Counted from the first letter of the stretch, positions 1 to 7,888 are shown. The stretch: DNA of 9,077 nt from Methanoregulaceae archaeon (GCA_025453715.1 JALOPT010000054.1:1-9077); one strand, 5' to 3'. Translations and numbers: made by a program. Notes: a model not told the origin generated them from the sequence alone.

Positions 1-1
1 T

Positions 2-430
2 ATTAAGGAGAAAGCGGTAATGCAGAGGTTCCTCAAAGAGCTGGTCAAGGATAACGGGGTCGCGTCATACGGTGAGGAGAATATCCGTAAGAACCTGGAA
101 CTTGGTGCTGTCGAAGTACTCCTTCTCTCTGCAAGTCTCCGGAAATCCAGGTTAACAATCAGGTGCCCGAGCTGTGGCCATACCAGGGAATACACGGTAG
201 TACTCAAGGCAGGTACAACCGTTAAAGACCTGGAATTTGGCAACTGCCCGGATTGTACTGCCCCGATGGTCCTTGAGGAAGAAGTGGATATCATCGATGA
301 ACTGACAAAAATAGCCGACCAGAGCAGTGCAAAGGTGGAAATAATCTCTGATGATTTCGAAGAGGGTTCAATTCTATTTACGGCATTTGGCGGTATTGCC
401 GCCATATTGCGATACAGGACGGGCTATTAA
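2..430 (+). CDS. prf1: Peptide chain release factor aRF1, C-terminal part (5' end outside window)
   Basis: This is the C-terminal domain of archaeal class I release factor aRF1, which reads all three stop codons and triggers peptide release on the ribosome. The frame is open to the left edge, so the Met at base 20 is internal; the N-terminal stop-recognition and GGQ domains are outside the window. Numbering from that Met, family hallmarks are LKELVKDNGVASYGEENIRK (residues 5-24), GAVEVLLLS (29-37), two CxxC pairs (C49/C52 and C76/C79) forming a zinc-ribbon-like minidomain, VDIIDEL (89-95), and the typical ending EEGSILFTAFGGIAAILRY (114-132). The paired cysteines first suggest aIF2-beta, but the ending is that of aRF1/eRF1. 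The stop TAA shares one base with the argS start (TAATG), which implies translational coupling. Identification is from family motifs; no intact-length check is possible. Confidence 0.93.
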   Translation: MKEKAVMQRFLKELVKDNGVASYGEENIRKNLELGAVEVLLLSASLRKSRLTIRCPSCGHTREYTVVLKAGTTVKDLEFGNCPDCTAPMVLEEEVDIIDELTKIADQSSAKVEIISDDFEEGSILFTAFGGIAAILRYRTGY

Positions 431-2094
431 TGTATCTTCTGATGTACACAACGATTGAAAATGCGCTGAAATCACGGACCGGCCTGTGCGACGTGCAACT
501 GACTGATGGTGGGGAGCACGCTGACCTGGCCACGACCGTGGCGTTCACCCTCGCAAAGGAGAGAAAGCAGAGCCCGGTGAAAATTGCGGAGGAACTTGCA
601 GGAGAACTTGCAGGGGATCCCGGGCTTGAAAATGTCCAGGTTACGGTCAAAGGGCCCTATATTAATTTCCTGTTCGGACCGTCCTATGTAAGTAAGACAC
701 TCATGGAAGCAGTAAAACCAGGGTATGGCAACCTTTCCCCGAAACGGGAACGTGTTTGCCTCGAGCATACCAGTGCAAACCCAAACGGCCCCCTCCATGT
801 CGGCCACATCAGGAATTCCATACTCGGTGACACGCTCGCACGTTGTTTCCGGAAGGCAGGGTATAAGCTTGAAGTCCAGTATTACGTCAATGATATGGGA
901 CGGCAGATTGCAATCGTGGTATGGGGGTTCGATCACCTCGACACCGGTGCAGCAGAGGGTGAAAAAGCCGATCATTATGTGGCGCGGATCTACATCGCTG
1001 CGAACCGGGAACTCGAATCTGACCCTGGGCTTGTAGCTGAAGTGGACTCCCTGATGCAGCTGGTCGAACGCTCTGATAGTGCAACCGTCAGGAGGTTCAG
1101 GTCAGCAGTAACGCGATGCCTCGACGGGTTCCACGTCACAATGGGCCGGCTGATGGTCCATCACGACCGCTTCGTCTGGGAGAGCGATTTCGTCCGGAAC
1201 GGGGATACAGAACGGTTCCTTTCACGGCTCCACAGGCTCCCGGAATACCACGAGGACGGGAAAGTCTGGCTTGACCTGAGCGCCGCCGGCTTTGAAAAGG
1301 AATACGTGCTCAGGCGGACAGACGGGACCTCGGTGTACGCGGCCCGTGACCTTGCCTACCACATGTGGAAAGGAAAAAATTTTGACCGTGTTATTGATGT
1401 ACTCGGGGCGGACCATAAGCTGATCGGGGCACAGCTCCAGGCGACCATGCGCCTGATTGGCGAGAAGGCCCCTGAAATAGTCCATTTTGAATTTGTTTCG
1501 CTCCCGGAAGGTTCCATGAGCACCCGGGCAGGAAAATTCGTCTCCGCCGATGAACTGATGGACGAGGTGACAAAACGGGCATTTGAGGAAGTCACCGTCA
1601 GGAGGCCCGAGCTTGATGAGGAAACCCGGAATAATATCGCCGTTTCGGTCGCAATCGCTGCAATAAGGTATGATATTGTAAAAATTTCGCCGGAAAAAAG
1701 CACCGTGTTCAACTGGAAGGAGGCCCTCGACTTCGAGAGGCAGAGCGGCCCGTATATCCAGTATGCCCATGCACGGGCATGCAGCATCCTTGAAAAGGCA
1801 GGGGAGTTTTCCGGGGCGTATGATTTAGTCGACCCGCATGGTATTGCACTTGCAAAACACATCGCAAAGTTCCCGGCAGTGATAGAAGAGGTAGTACAGG
1901 AACTAAAACCCCATGTCCTGGCCACCTACGCCCGTGAGCTTGCAGACCTGTTCAATGCGTTCTACCACTACGAGCCCGTACTGAAAAGCGGGGGTATCAC
2001 ACGGCAAAGCCGCCTTACTCTCGTAAAGGCAGCGCAAAACACCCTCAAAGAATCTCTGGGATCCCTTGGTATCGATGCAATCAGCACCATGTGA
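430..2094 (+). CDS. argS: Arginyl-tRNA synthetase
   Basis: Class I aminoacyl-tRNA synthetase that charges tRNA-Arg with arginine in the cytoplasm. The 554 residues match the family's usual length. Visible features in order: the N-terminal Add-1-type tRNA D-loop domain (about 1-100); the HIGH-type signature HVGH in ANPNGPLHVGHIRNS (HVGH at 123-126); the YVNDMGRQ segment (152-159); YAARDLAYH (303-311); the KMSKS-equivalent MSTRAGK (363-369); and the helical DALR anticodon-binding domain (about 435-554), starting at SGPYIQYAHAR and ending in an ArgS-like Met. The chosen ATG at 430 overlaps the aRF1 stop (TAATG) and has AGGA at 416-419 as a possible ribosome site; an in-frame ATG at 442 is the alternative. 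It is the second gene of the translation operon, and its 3' end overlaps the taw1 start. Confidence 0.97.
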   Translation: MYLLMYTTIENALKSRTGLCDVQLTDGGEHADLATTVAFTLAKERKQSPVKIAEELAGELAGDPGLENVQVTVKGPYINFLFGPSYVSKTLMEAVKPGYGNLSPKRERVCLEHTSANPNGPLHVGHIRNSILGDTLARCFRKAGYKLEVQYYVNDMGRQIAIVVWGFDHLDTGAAEGEKADHYVARIYIAANRELESDPGLVAEVDSLMQLVERSDSATVRRFRSAVTRCLDGFHVTMGRLMVHHDRFVWESDFVRNGDTERFLSRLHRLPEYHEDGKVWLDLSAAGFEKEYVLRRTDGTSVYAARDLAYHMWKGKNFDRVIDVLGADHKLIGAQLQATMRLIGEKAPEIVHFEFVSLPEGSMSTRAGKFVSADELMDEVTKRAFEEVTVRRPELDEETRNNIAVSVAIAAIRYDIVKISPEKSTVFNWKEALDFERQSGPYIQYAHARACSILEKAGEFSGAYDLVDPHGIALAKHIAKFPAVIEEVVQELKPHVLATYARELADLFNAFYHYEPVLKSGGITRQSRLTLVKAAQNTLKESLGSLGIDAISTM

Positions 2095-2968
2095 AGCCCT
2101 GAAAAAACAGGGCTACCAGTTTTTTTCCGAACGGTCAACTGCTGCGGTAAAACCCTGCCTCTGGTGCAAGCGTGCACTGAGGGGTGGTGAAATGTGTTAT
2201 AAACACCAGTTTTACGGGATTGACAGTCATCGCTGTGTGCAGATGACGCCGACCCTGCAGTGCAACCACCGGTGCCTCTTCTGCTGGCGGTCATTTGAAC
2301 ACGAAATGCCCGGGGAATGCGAGTGTCCACCGGAAGAGATCCTGGGGAACCTTCGGCGGCTCCAGAAGAGGGCACTTTCAGGGTACAAACCATCGCCATA
2401 CGTCACTCCAGAAAGGTTTGCCGAGGCACTTGACCCGAAACATGTTGCAATTTCTCTTTCCGGAGAACCGACTCTCTATTCGAGGTTACCGGAACTCATC
2501 AGCAGTCTCAATGCCGAAGGGTATACTACGTTTCTTGTCAGTAACGGGACCCGCCCGGAAGTTCTCAGGCAGTGCAGGCCGTTCCAGATGTATGTCTCGC
2601 TGGTCGCCCCGGATAAGACCACCTACGAGCTGGTATGCAGGCCTCTGGAAGACAGCTGGGAGAGTTTGAGGGAGAGCCTGGGACTCCTCGACAGCAGGCG
2701 TTCGGCCATACGGATTACCCTTGTAAAGGGCTTAAATGATATTGACCCGGGGGGGTACGCACGCCTGATCGCCGACTCAGGCGCAGACTTCATCGAAGTG
2801 AAGGGATACATGTATCTTGGATACAGTAGAAATCGATTGCAGCGAAGCAACATGCCTGAGCACGAATACGTGAAACAGTTTGCAGAACAGATTGCGACGC
2901 GTTCAGGGTACAGGGTAACTGATGAAAATCCCCTCTCACGGGTTGTATGTATGGAGCGTGATTCATGA
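2075..2968 (+). CDS. taw1: tRNA 4-demethylwyosine synthase (Taw1/TYW1), radical SAM
   Basis: Radical SAM enzyme that condenses pyruvate carbons with N1-methylguanosine-37 of tRNA-Phe to make 4-demethylwyosine, the tricyclic core of archaeal wyosines. With the ATG at 2075 it has 297 residues. The radical-SAM motif CNHRCLFC (Cys63, 67, 70) sits in the family sequence CNHRCLFCWRSFEHE. Three upstream Cys (28, 41, 54; spacing 13 and 13) match the ligands of the second 4Fe-4S cluster in characterised archaeal Taw1. Other family segments are YGIDSHRCVQMTP, ISLSGEPTLY, FLVSNGT and EVKGYMYLGYSRNRL. The frame extends to a TTG at 2066, but the ATG fits family N-termini better; either way it starts inside argS (20-base overlap from the ATG). 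It ends in ATGA shared with sepS. The bacterial-type flavodoxin domain of eukaryotic TYW1 is absent, as expected for archaea. Confidence 0.95.
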   Translation: MQSAPCEALKKQGYQFFSERSTAAVKPCLWCKRALRGGEMCYKHQFYGIDSHRCVQMTPTLQCNHRCLFCWRSFEHEMPGECECPPEEILGNLRRLQKRALSGYKPSPYVTPERFAEALDPKHVAISLSGEPTLYSRLPELISSLNAEGYTTFLVSNGTRPEVLRQCRPFQMYVSLVAPDKTTYELVCRPLEDSWESLRESLGLLDSRRSAIRITLVKGLNDIDPGGYARLIADSGADFIEVKGYMYLGYSRNRLQRSNMPEHEYVKQFAEQIATRSGYRVTDENPLSRVVCMERDS

Positions 2969-4626
2969 GATTTGATGCTGATTCCTATAAACACAAGGCA
3001 AAAGAAAATTTTGAGAAGGCATGGCACGAGGGCCCGTCAGTCCTGACACCCCCGCTCCCGAATTCAATGTACCCGAGACTTGAGTACAGGAGAGCGAAGG
3101 CACACCCGATTTTCGAGACAATCAACCGCCTCAGGGAGACCTACCTTTCGATGGGGTTTGACGAGGCTGCAAACCCGATCATCGTAGAGGAACAGGACGT
3201 TTACCGGCAGTTCGGCCCGGAAGCATCGGCCGTCCTTGACAGGGTTTTCTATCTCGGGGGGCTCCCTCGGCCTAACGTCGGGATCGCAAAAAAACAGCTC
3301 GACGAGATCAATGACCTCCTGAAAAGTCATTCAGGGCCGCTTGCACATGGCAGTCAGGCCCCCTACGAACAGGAGGGACATCATGAACCGTACCAGCCGA
3401 TGTCAAAGGAGACAGAAGAACGGTTACGGGAGACGCTGCACGCATACAAAAAATCCGAAATTGACGGGGACGAGCTGACCTATGAGCTGTCAAAGGTACT
3501 GGGGGTGGATGATGCAATCGTCGTCCATATTCTTGATGCAGTATTTCCCGAATTCCGGGCCCTGTCACCGGAGTCCTCCCGGAGCACACTCCGTAGCCAC
3601 ATGACCAGCGGGTGGTTCATGACACTGGGGGCAATATGGGATAAAAGACCATTGCCGATCAGGATGTTTTCCGTTGACCGTTGTTTCCGGAGGGAACAGG
3701 AAGAGGGGCCGACCCGCCTGATGAGTTACCATTCTGCGTCCTGTATCATTGCAGGGGAGGATGTGACCAACGAAGAAGGAAAGGCTGTCAGCGAGTCACT
3801 CCTGTCCGCGTTTGGTTATACAGATTTCCAGTTCAGGCCTGATGAAAAAAGGTCGAAATACTACATGCCTGATACGCAGACAGAAGTGTATGCAAGGCAC
3901 CCGGTCCACGACTGGGTCGAAGTTGCGACATTCGGCATGTACTCCCCGTCAGCCCTCGCAGAATACGGGATTGAGGTCCCGGTAATGAACCTGGGGCTCG
4001 GGGTGGAGCGGCTCGCAATGATCCATTACAATTCAAATGACGTACGACAGCTCACCCACCCCCAGTTCTTCCCCGATCAACTAACGGATCGCCAGTTGGC
4101 CTGCGCAATTCAGTACCGGGAACAGCCGGTATCCCCAACCGGGCAGATGATCGCTGCCGTCATAAGGAACACCGCAGCCAATCATGCAACCGAACCCGGG
4201 CCATGTTCATTTAAAGCATGGGAAGGAGAATTGTCCGGACACCGGTTAGCGGTTTTCGTTGAAGAGCCAGAGTCCAATTCAAAGTTATGCGGTCCGGCCT
4301 GCTTCAATGAAATTTTCGTATATCAGGGGTCTGTCCTCGGGGTACCGGACAATGAAAAATGGCAGCAGGTACGGACTGAAGGGGCACCTACAGGGATTAG
4401 TTACCTTGATGCAGCTTCCTCCCTTGCAGCCGCACGGATAGAAGCTGCTGCCCGGTGTGGGAAACCGGAGACAGTCCAGGTAAAAATGGCGAAACTCCCA
4501 AGTGACATTAACATCAGGGTCGCAGGGTATGCGATGCGGGCCATTACCGATAATAAGAAAAAGATCGATGTCCGGGGACCGGTATTTCTTACCGTGAGAT
4601 CAGAGCTGGCCCCCCTGGATTCCTGA
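2965..4626 (+). CDS. sepS: O-phosphoseryl-tRNA(Cys) synthetase (SepRS)
   Basis: Class II synthetase that attaches O-phosphoserine to tRNA-Cys; SepCysS then converts it to Cys-tRNA in the methanogen route for cysteine. The 553 residues suit the family (about 535-555). Motifs: an N-terminal helix with FEKAWHEGPS (16-25); HMTSGWFMTL (212-221), the phosphoserine/adenylate region; motif 2 in FSVDRCFRREQEEGPTR (235-251) with the following loop SYHSASC; and motif 3 LGLGVERLAMIHYN (343-356). The C-terminal region (about 390-553) carries the tRNA-binding part. It resembles PheRS alpha in motifs, but the overall sequence is the SepRS family. The ATG overlaps the taw1 stop as ATGA, and GGAGCGTGAT at 2953-2962 is a strong Shine-Dalgarno match. 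SepCysS is not in this window. Confidence 0.96.
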   Translation: MRFDADSYKHKAKENFEKAWHEGPSVLTPPLPNSMYPRLEYRRAKAHPIFETINRLRETYLSMGFDEAANPIIVEEQDVYRQFGPEASAVLDRVFYLGGLPRPNVGIAKKQLDEINDLLKSHSGPLAHGSQAPYEQEGHHEPYQPMSKETEERLRETLHAYKKSEIDGDELTYELSKVLGVDDAIVVHILDAVFPEFRALSPESSRSTLRSHMTSGWFMTLGAIWDKRPLPIRMFSVDRCFRREQEEGPTRLMSYHSASCIIAGEDVTNEEGKAVSESLLSAFGYTDFQFRPDEKRSKYYMPDTQTEVYARHPVHDWVEVATFGMYSPSALAEYGIEVPVMNLGLGVERLAMIHYNSNDVRQLTHPQFFPDQLTDRQLACAIQYREQPVSPTGQMIAAVIRNTAANHATEPGPCSFKAWEGELSGHRLAVFVEEPESNSKLCGPACFNEIFVYQGSVLGVPDNEKWQQVRTEGAPTGISYLDAASSLAAARIEAAARCGKPETVQVKMAKLPSDINIRVAGYAMRAITDNKKKIDVRGPVFLTVRSELAPLDS

Positions 4627-4675
4627 TCTTTTTATCATAGATGGGTGGAGTAATCCCATTATCCCCGGGATTTTT
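4627..4675 (+). terminator. Probable transcription terminator after sepS
   Basis: Two signals follow the sepS stop. The first is a five-T tract at 4629-4633, of the kind that ends archaeal transcripts without a hairpin. The second is an inverted repeat AATCCC (4652-4657) / GGGATT (4667-4672) that runs into TTTTTATT, giving a stem with a T tail on the + strand. The region lies between convergent genes (sepS and the antiporter). On the minus strand the stem has no T tail, so it should act mainly on the sepS operon. Confidence 0.5.
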
Positions 4676-4736
4676 ATTGGGGTGCCCTCTTCGAAATACT
4701 CCCTGCCAATTATATCATGAACTAACCAGAATGGTT

Positions 4737-5888
4737 TCAGGGAATAGTTTCACTGTTTTCTGCAGGTAGCCTGTCCGTTTTTCTTTTTCTGCTTCTTGCA
4801 AACAGGTCCTGCAGCGGTTCACTATACTTTGCAGTAAATGAACCCACGATTGAGGTGATAATAACCATCGCTGCAATTGCCGATGATACGATGGGAGATC
4901 CATACAATGCGGCAAGCGCAATCGAAAATTCCCCTCTTCCAATCGTATTTGCCCAAATTTCTATGCCAGACCTCTTACTTCCATGCACCACTTTTCCGAT
5001 CAACAGGCCGGAAACAAGCTTGGATATGATAGCAAGGATGCTTAATGCAACAATAAGCAGGACCGGCACTCCGCCAGTGAAATCCACGCTAATCCCGAAG
5101 AACACGAAGAAAATTATGAGGAAAACATCCTTAAACGGCCGGGCCTGTGCTTCAAACGCCGCGGCGTCCGTTGAAGCGAGCGCTGTGCCAAACGCAATTA
5201 CCATCAGGGTCTCCGGTACCCCGATTGCTTTCGACCCGAATGCTATGATGACGACGGCAGCAAAGGTAAGAAATACCGGGAGTTCATCGTCACGGTTGAT
5301 AGCCTTCCGTATTAATTTCTTTCCGAAATGCGCTATCAGGTAGAAGGCGAGGAGTATGACAGCAATCTTCGCGATAAATCCAAGGGGGTTATTGATTGAT
5401 GTGGAGAGAAGCGTGAGGAAGATAATCAGGACAATATCCTCAAAAACCATCATCCAGACGATTGTTTCAGACTCCCTCATCATCAGCTTCTTATTCTCAA
5501 CAAGAGATGCAACGGTCATTGCTGTGCTGCTGATGAAAAATGCTGCTGCTATTACCAGCGATTCAGTAAGAGTGAACCCGATAATATAGGCAGCCAGGAA
5601 CCCGATTACCATGTTGATATTCAGATCTATCAGGCCACTCGAGAAGAAGGTCTTCTGGTTTGACAGGATCCGGTCCGGTTTGATCTCGAGCCCCATGAAA
5701 AAGAGGAGGAAAATAAGCCCAAGTTCGGAGAAGAACGTGGAGGACTCACTGACCTGCACGATGTTCAGTCCCGAAACTCCGAGCGCTATTCCCGCGATAA
5801 TATAGAAAGGGATTACCGGCCAGGAGAAGGACTTCGTGATGATCAGAAGTACAAGGCAGACAAAAAGGGCGATTATAAGGCCTTCCAT
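4737..5888 (-). CDS. CPA2 family cation/proton antiporter (KhtU/KefB-like)
   Basis: Integral membrane antiporter of the monovalent cation:proton antiporter-2 family, probably exporting K+ (or Na+) in exchange for H+. From the ATG at 5888 it has 383 residues, nearly all hydrophobic helices (about 11-12 segments), and a short charged tail (RSRKRK). Family segments: ELGLIFLLFFMGLEI (about 55-69), SSTAMTVASL, VFEDIVLI with the acidic ED pair of the ion-binding helix, FFVFFGISVDF, and NTIGRGEFSIALAAL near the C-terminus. The C-terminal RCK_N (TrkA-N) domain of KefB/KefC is missing; that role is taken by the separate gene just upstream. The start overlaps the upstream stop as TAATG with GGTGGG three bases before; a GTG at 5903 would add five residues. 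The ion specificity is inferred from the partner gene. Confidence 0.9.
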   Translation of the reverse strand: MEGLIIALFVCLVLLIITKSFSWPVIPFYIIAGIALGVSGLNIVQVSESSTFFSELGLIFLLFFMGLEIKPDRILSNQKTFFSSGLIDLNINMVIGFLAAYIIGFTLTESLVIAAAFFISSTAMTVASLVENKKLMMRESETIVWMMVFEDIVLIIFLTLLSTSINNPLGFIAKIAVILLAFYLIAHFGKKLIRKAINRDDELPVFLTFAAVVIIAFGSKAIGVPETLMVIAFGTALASTDAAAFEAQARPFKDVFLIIFFVFFGISVDFTGGVPVLLIVALSILAIISKLVSGLLIGKVVHGSKRSGIEIWANTIGRGEFSIALAALYGSPIVSSAIAAMVIITSIVGSFTAKYSEPLQDLFARSRKRKTDRLPAENSETIP

Positions 5889-6373
5889 TAACCCACCATG
5901 CACTCACGTTCGAATGTCTTCAGCTGATCGGTCTCCCCGATGGCAACGACCGCATCGCCTTCCTGGAACATGAAACTGGGTGGTGGATTGACAATATTTT
6001 TATCGCCCCTTGAAACTGCGATAATGGTCACCCCTGTTTTTGCACGGATCTGGAGGTCTTCAATGCACCTGCCTGCCATGGCCTTGCCGATAACATAGGT
6101 ATGTATACTGATCCGGAGGTCAGACAGGGCAGAAAACGCGATCTCCACGCTCTCCTTGTCAGCTTCCATAATAGCACCGGTCATAATGGTACCAAGCCTT
6201 CTCGCTTCAGCAGTAGTAAGCTCGGCCACGCAGGGAGTATGCTCGTCATGGGGGAGGGTGTACATCTGGATATTGCCGTTTTTTAAGAAAAAAATGGCAA
6301 TTGTATCATCCTTGTCTGTCACGAGCTCATACTTTGTGCCTATTCCGGGAAGGTTAATCGACCGAAGTGCCAT
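5888..6373 (-). CDS. KhtT-like regulatory subunit with RCK_C (TrkA-C) domain
   Basis: Small cytoplasmic protein (161 residues) predicted to gate the antiporter encoded directly downstream. The N-terminus MALRSINLPGIGTKYEL resembles the KhtT start, where LPGIG is typical, followed by a small beta-rich domain to about residue 70. The RCK_C/TrkA-C domain covers about 75-160, with LQIRAKTGVTIIAVSRG, the NPPPSFMFQEGDAVVAIG turn and a final amphipathic helix. In the bacterial KhtTU pair the RCK_C domain binds a nucleotide ligand (c-di-AMP in B. subtilis) and controls K+/H+ exchange; that this archaeal homologue binds c-di-AMP is inference. The stop overlaps the antiporter ATG by one base, so the two are very likely made together as a complex. 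Confidence 0.87.
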   Translation of the reverse strand: MALRSINLPGIGTKYELVTDKDDTIAIFFLKNGNIQMYTLPHDEHTPCVAELTTAEARRLGTIMTGAIMEADKESVEIAFSALSDLRISIHTYVIGKAMAGRCIEDLQIRAKTGVTIIAVSRGDKNIVNPPPSFMFQEGDAVVAIGETDQLKTFERECMVG

Positions 6374-6396
6374 ACATCTCGTATGAAAAAAGACTT

Positions 6397-6416
6397 AAAA
6401 ATATATTAGTATATTC
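6397..6416 (-). promoter_or_regulatory. AT-rich promoter of the khtT-khtU-like operon
   Basis: On the minus strand this stretch reads GAATATACTAATATATTTTT, with TATA-like elements 24-40 bases before the ATG at 6373. The nearer one places transcription start within a few bases of the ATG, so the message would be nearly leaderless. The T-rich end may also help stop transcription coming from ccdA, whose stop codon is only 66 bases upstream. Confidence 0.5.
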
Positions 6417-6439
6417 AAAATTTACAGGCATCCGCCTTA

Positions 6440-7138
6440 TCACATCCCGGTCACCAGTTCCGGCAGGTGAAATACCCATATAAGGTAATAAAGAGCCAGG
6501 GCCAGCATGAAAAGCCCACAGGCGAGATTAATAGTTCTCCGGTAGGTTGTGAGGGTATGCACCAGGCAGTAGTTTGTTGCTGCAGGGATAAGGGAGATCA
6601 GCAGGACCGGAATGGCAATACCAAGGCAGAAAGCGATGAGAATAGCGAGGTTTTCAAAAAAATCCGCAGCATTTACGCTTAGCGCGAAGAGTAATATTAC
6701 AGGGGCTGGGTTGCAGGGCAGGATAATCAGGCCAAAAAAAAGACCGAATAATATCGCATTACTGTAGGGTCCGACAGGATGGAGCATTTTTGGCGACGGA
6801 ATAAATCGCGATAAATCGATATCAAGAATAAGGCAGATACTCACTCCTGCAAGGAGTACAAATGCAACCATAGAAATGATCCCTATAGCTGCACTGACAG
6901 AAGACCGCAGGAGCCAGGTAAAGGTGAACCCAACAACCAAAAACGCAAAAATAATCCCGGCAGTAACAACGAGTGCAAACCTGAAAAGTAATGTCCTGTC
7001 ATTTCCCTCACCAACCTGGTTTGCAAGCCATGCAAGATAACCGGGATAGAGGGGGAGGACACATACGGCACCAAGAGGTGCAAGCAATCCGGCAATAAAG
7101 GCAATTCCTATTGAGGCTGCCAGGTCCAATTCTAACAC
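6440..7138 (-). CDS. ccdA: CcdA-family cytochrome c biogenesis / thiol-disulfide electron carrier membrane protein
   Basis: Polytopic membrane protein (232 residues, six predicted helices) of the CcdA/DsbD-beta family, which passes electrons from cytoplasmic thioredoxin across the membrane to thiol proteins outside. The two signature cysteines are visible: C26 in APLGAVCVLPLYPGYL (helix 1) and C142 in GLIILPCNPAPVILL (helix 4), each next to conserved prolines. Its length is that of a stand-alone CcdA, without the DsbD extra domains. The start is GTG at 7138, seven bases inside the end of the thioredoxin gene, with a weak AGGA at 7151-7154. The upstream thioredoxin-fold lipoprotein or membrane protein is its likely partner. 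No cytochrome c or haem-lyase gene is in view, so general extracytoplasmic disulfide reduction is as likely as cytochrome maturation. Confidence 0.88.
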   Translation of the reverse strand: MLELDLAASIGIAFIAGLLAPLGAVCVLPLYPGYLAWLANQVGEGNDRTLLFRFALVVTAGIIFAFLVVGFTFTWLLRSSVSAAIGIISMVAFVLLAGVSICLILDIDLSRFIPSPKMLHPVGPYSNAILFGLFFGLIILPCNPAPVILLFALSVNAADFFENLAILIAFCLGIAIPVLLISLIPAATNYCLVHTLTTYRRTINLACGLFMLALALYYLIWVFHLPELVTGM

Positions 7139-7694
7139 CGTGCCAGGATTTCCTGCCCAAGTACCTCCGCAGATTTTACACCGCTGCCCAGCCGGGTAAC
7201 CGATCCATTACTGCAGATAAGGACCATTGGTGCACTTGCGGGGCTGATAATACCTACACCGAACTCGTCAGTAAGTTCTTTTGTCATTTCCGGGGGTGAA
7301 ACTGCATATAATCCGGTAAAGCCATTACCAGACTGGTGCTTGAGTACCACGGCTTCATTTTCATATGGGTCGATATCGATCCCGACGGCGGTAAATGAAC
7401 CGGGAGACACGGCCTGCAGCCGTTTTATCTCATTCTGCTGGGCTGTACATATCGAGCACCAGGTAGTAAAAAAAACAATAGCACCGGTTTTCCTTCAAGG
7501 TCCCGGACCCTGAAAACACCGGAAGTGGATACATCACGCAGCGGTATCTCCTTCCAGCTGGTTGGACTGCCATCATTATCCCTCTCAAGGGACCGGTCCC
7601 CGGGAAACAGTGTAAAAAGAACCGCCACCAGGACAACAATCAGTACCCCGATAACCAGGAAGAGTGTATTTTTCTGCATTTGTACTAGAATCAT
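7132..7694 (-). pseudogene. Membrane-anchored TlpA/ResA-like thioredoxin, reading frame interrupted at a T8 run
   Basis: Extracytoplasmic thiol-disulfide oxidoreductase, encoded in two frames. The first part (start to about 7468) gives an N-terminal helix (NTLFLVIGVLIVVLVAVLFT), a short linker and FRVRDLEGKPVLLFF; in this frame it then runs into a stop at 7425-7427. The second part, one base back, gives TTWCSICTAQQNEIKRL with the WCxxC active site, then AVGIDIDPYE, the cis-Pro region SPASAPMVLI, and an end at 7132. The join is the run of eight T (A at 7468-7475 on +); a -1 shift or one extra T yields FFFTTWCSIC and a 182-187 residue protein, normal for TlpA-like proteins. Both halves remain well conserved, so the break is recent, technical, or programmed. 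Starts: ATG at 7694 or, better placed after the TATA at 7703-7710, ATG at 7679. The gene overlaps ccdA, its likely electron donor. Confidence 0.85.
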
Positions 7695-7702
7695 ACGCGT
7701 GG

Positions 7703-7710
7703 GATATATC
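7703..7710 (-). promoter_or_regulatory. Possible TATA box of the thioredoxin-ccdA operon
   Basis: The palindrome GATATATC lies about 26 bases before position 7680, so transcription would start close to the ATG at 7679 and give a nearly leaderless message. This favours 7679 over 7694 as start codon. No clear BRE is seen and the call rests on position and composition only. Confidence 0.4.
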
Positions 7711-7888
7711 AGTTCAGGTCATTCGCATGTACACCAGGTTTCGGATTAGGTGGCAATGCAGACAGCCTCGTGGCCAACCCTGTCGTTTTTCCGCATTTTT
7801 TCCGGGATTTCGCTCGATAAACAGTCCCAGACTATTCCGGGGTCGCAGTCCGATTAAAAAAACGTATATCCTGCAGTCATAATAAAAG

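Noticed and set aside
20..430. aIF2-beta or other zinc-ribbon protein starting at the ATG at 20
   Set aside because: The frame is open to the left edge, and the sequence, especially the AFGGIAAILRY ending, is the C-terminal domain of aRF1; the Cys pairs are also found there.
472..975. Long minus-strand frame inside argS (and similar frames in argS, taw1 and sepS)
   Set aside because: These lie opposite clearly conserved synthetase and radical-SAM sequence, have no family motifs and no upstream signals; they are shadows.
4855..5343. Plus-strand frames of 77-162 codons opposite the antiporter
   Set aside because: The antisense of a hydrophobic membrane gene readily gives open frames; the minus-strand antiporter motifs are decisive.
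7664..7882. Plus-strand frame of 72 codons across the thioredoxin start
   Set aside because: It overlaps the conserved thioredoxin N-terminus, has low-complexity Arg/Pro/Ser content and no recognisable feature.
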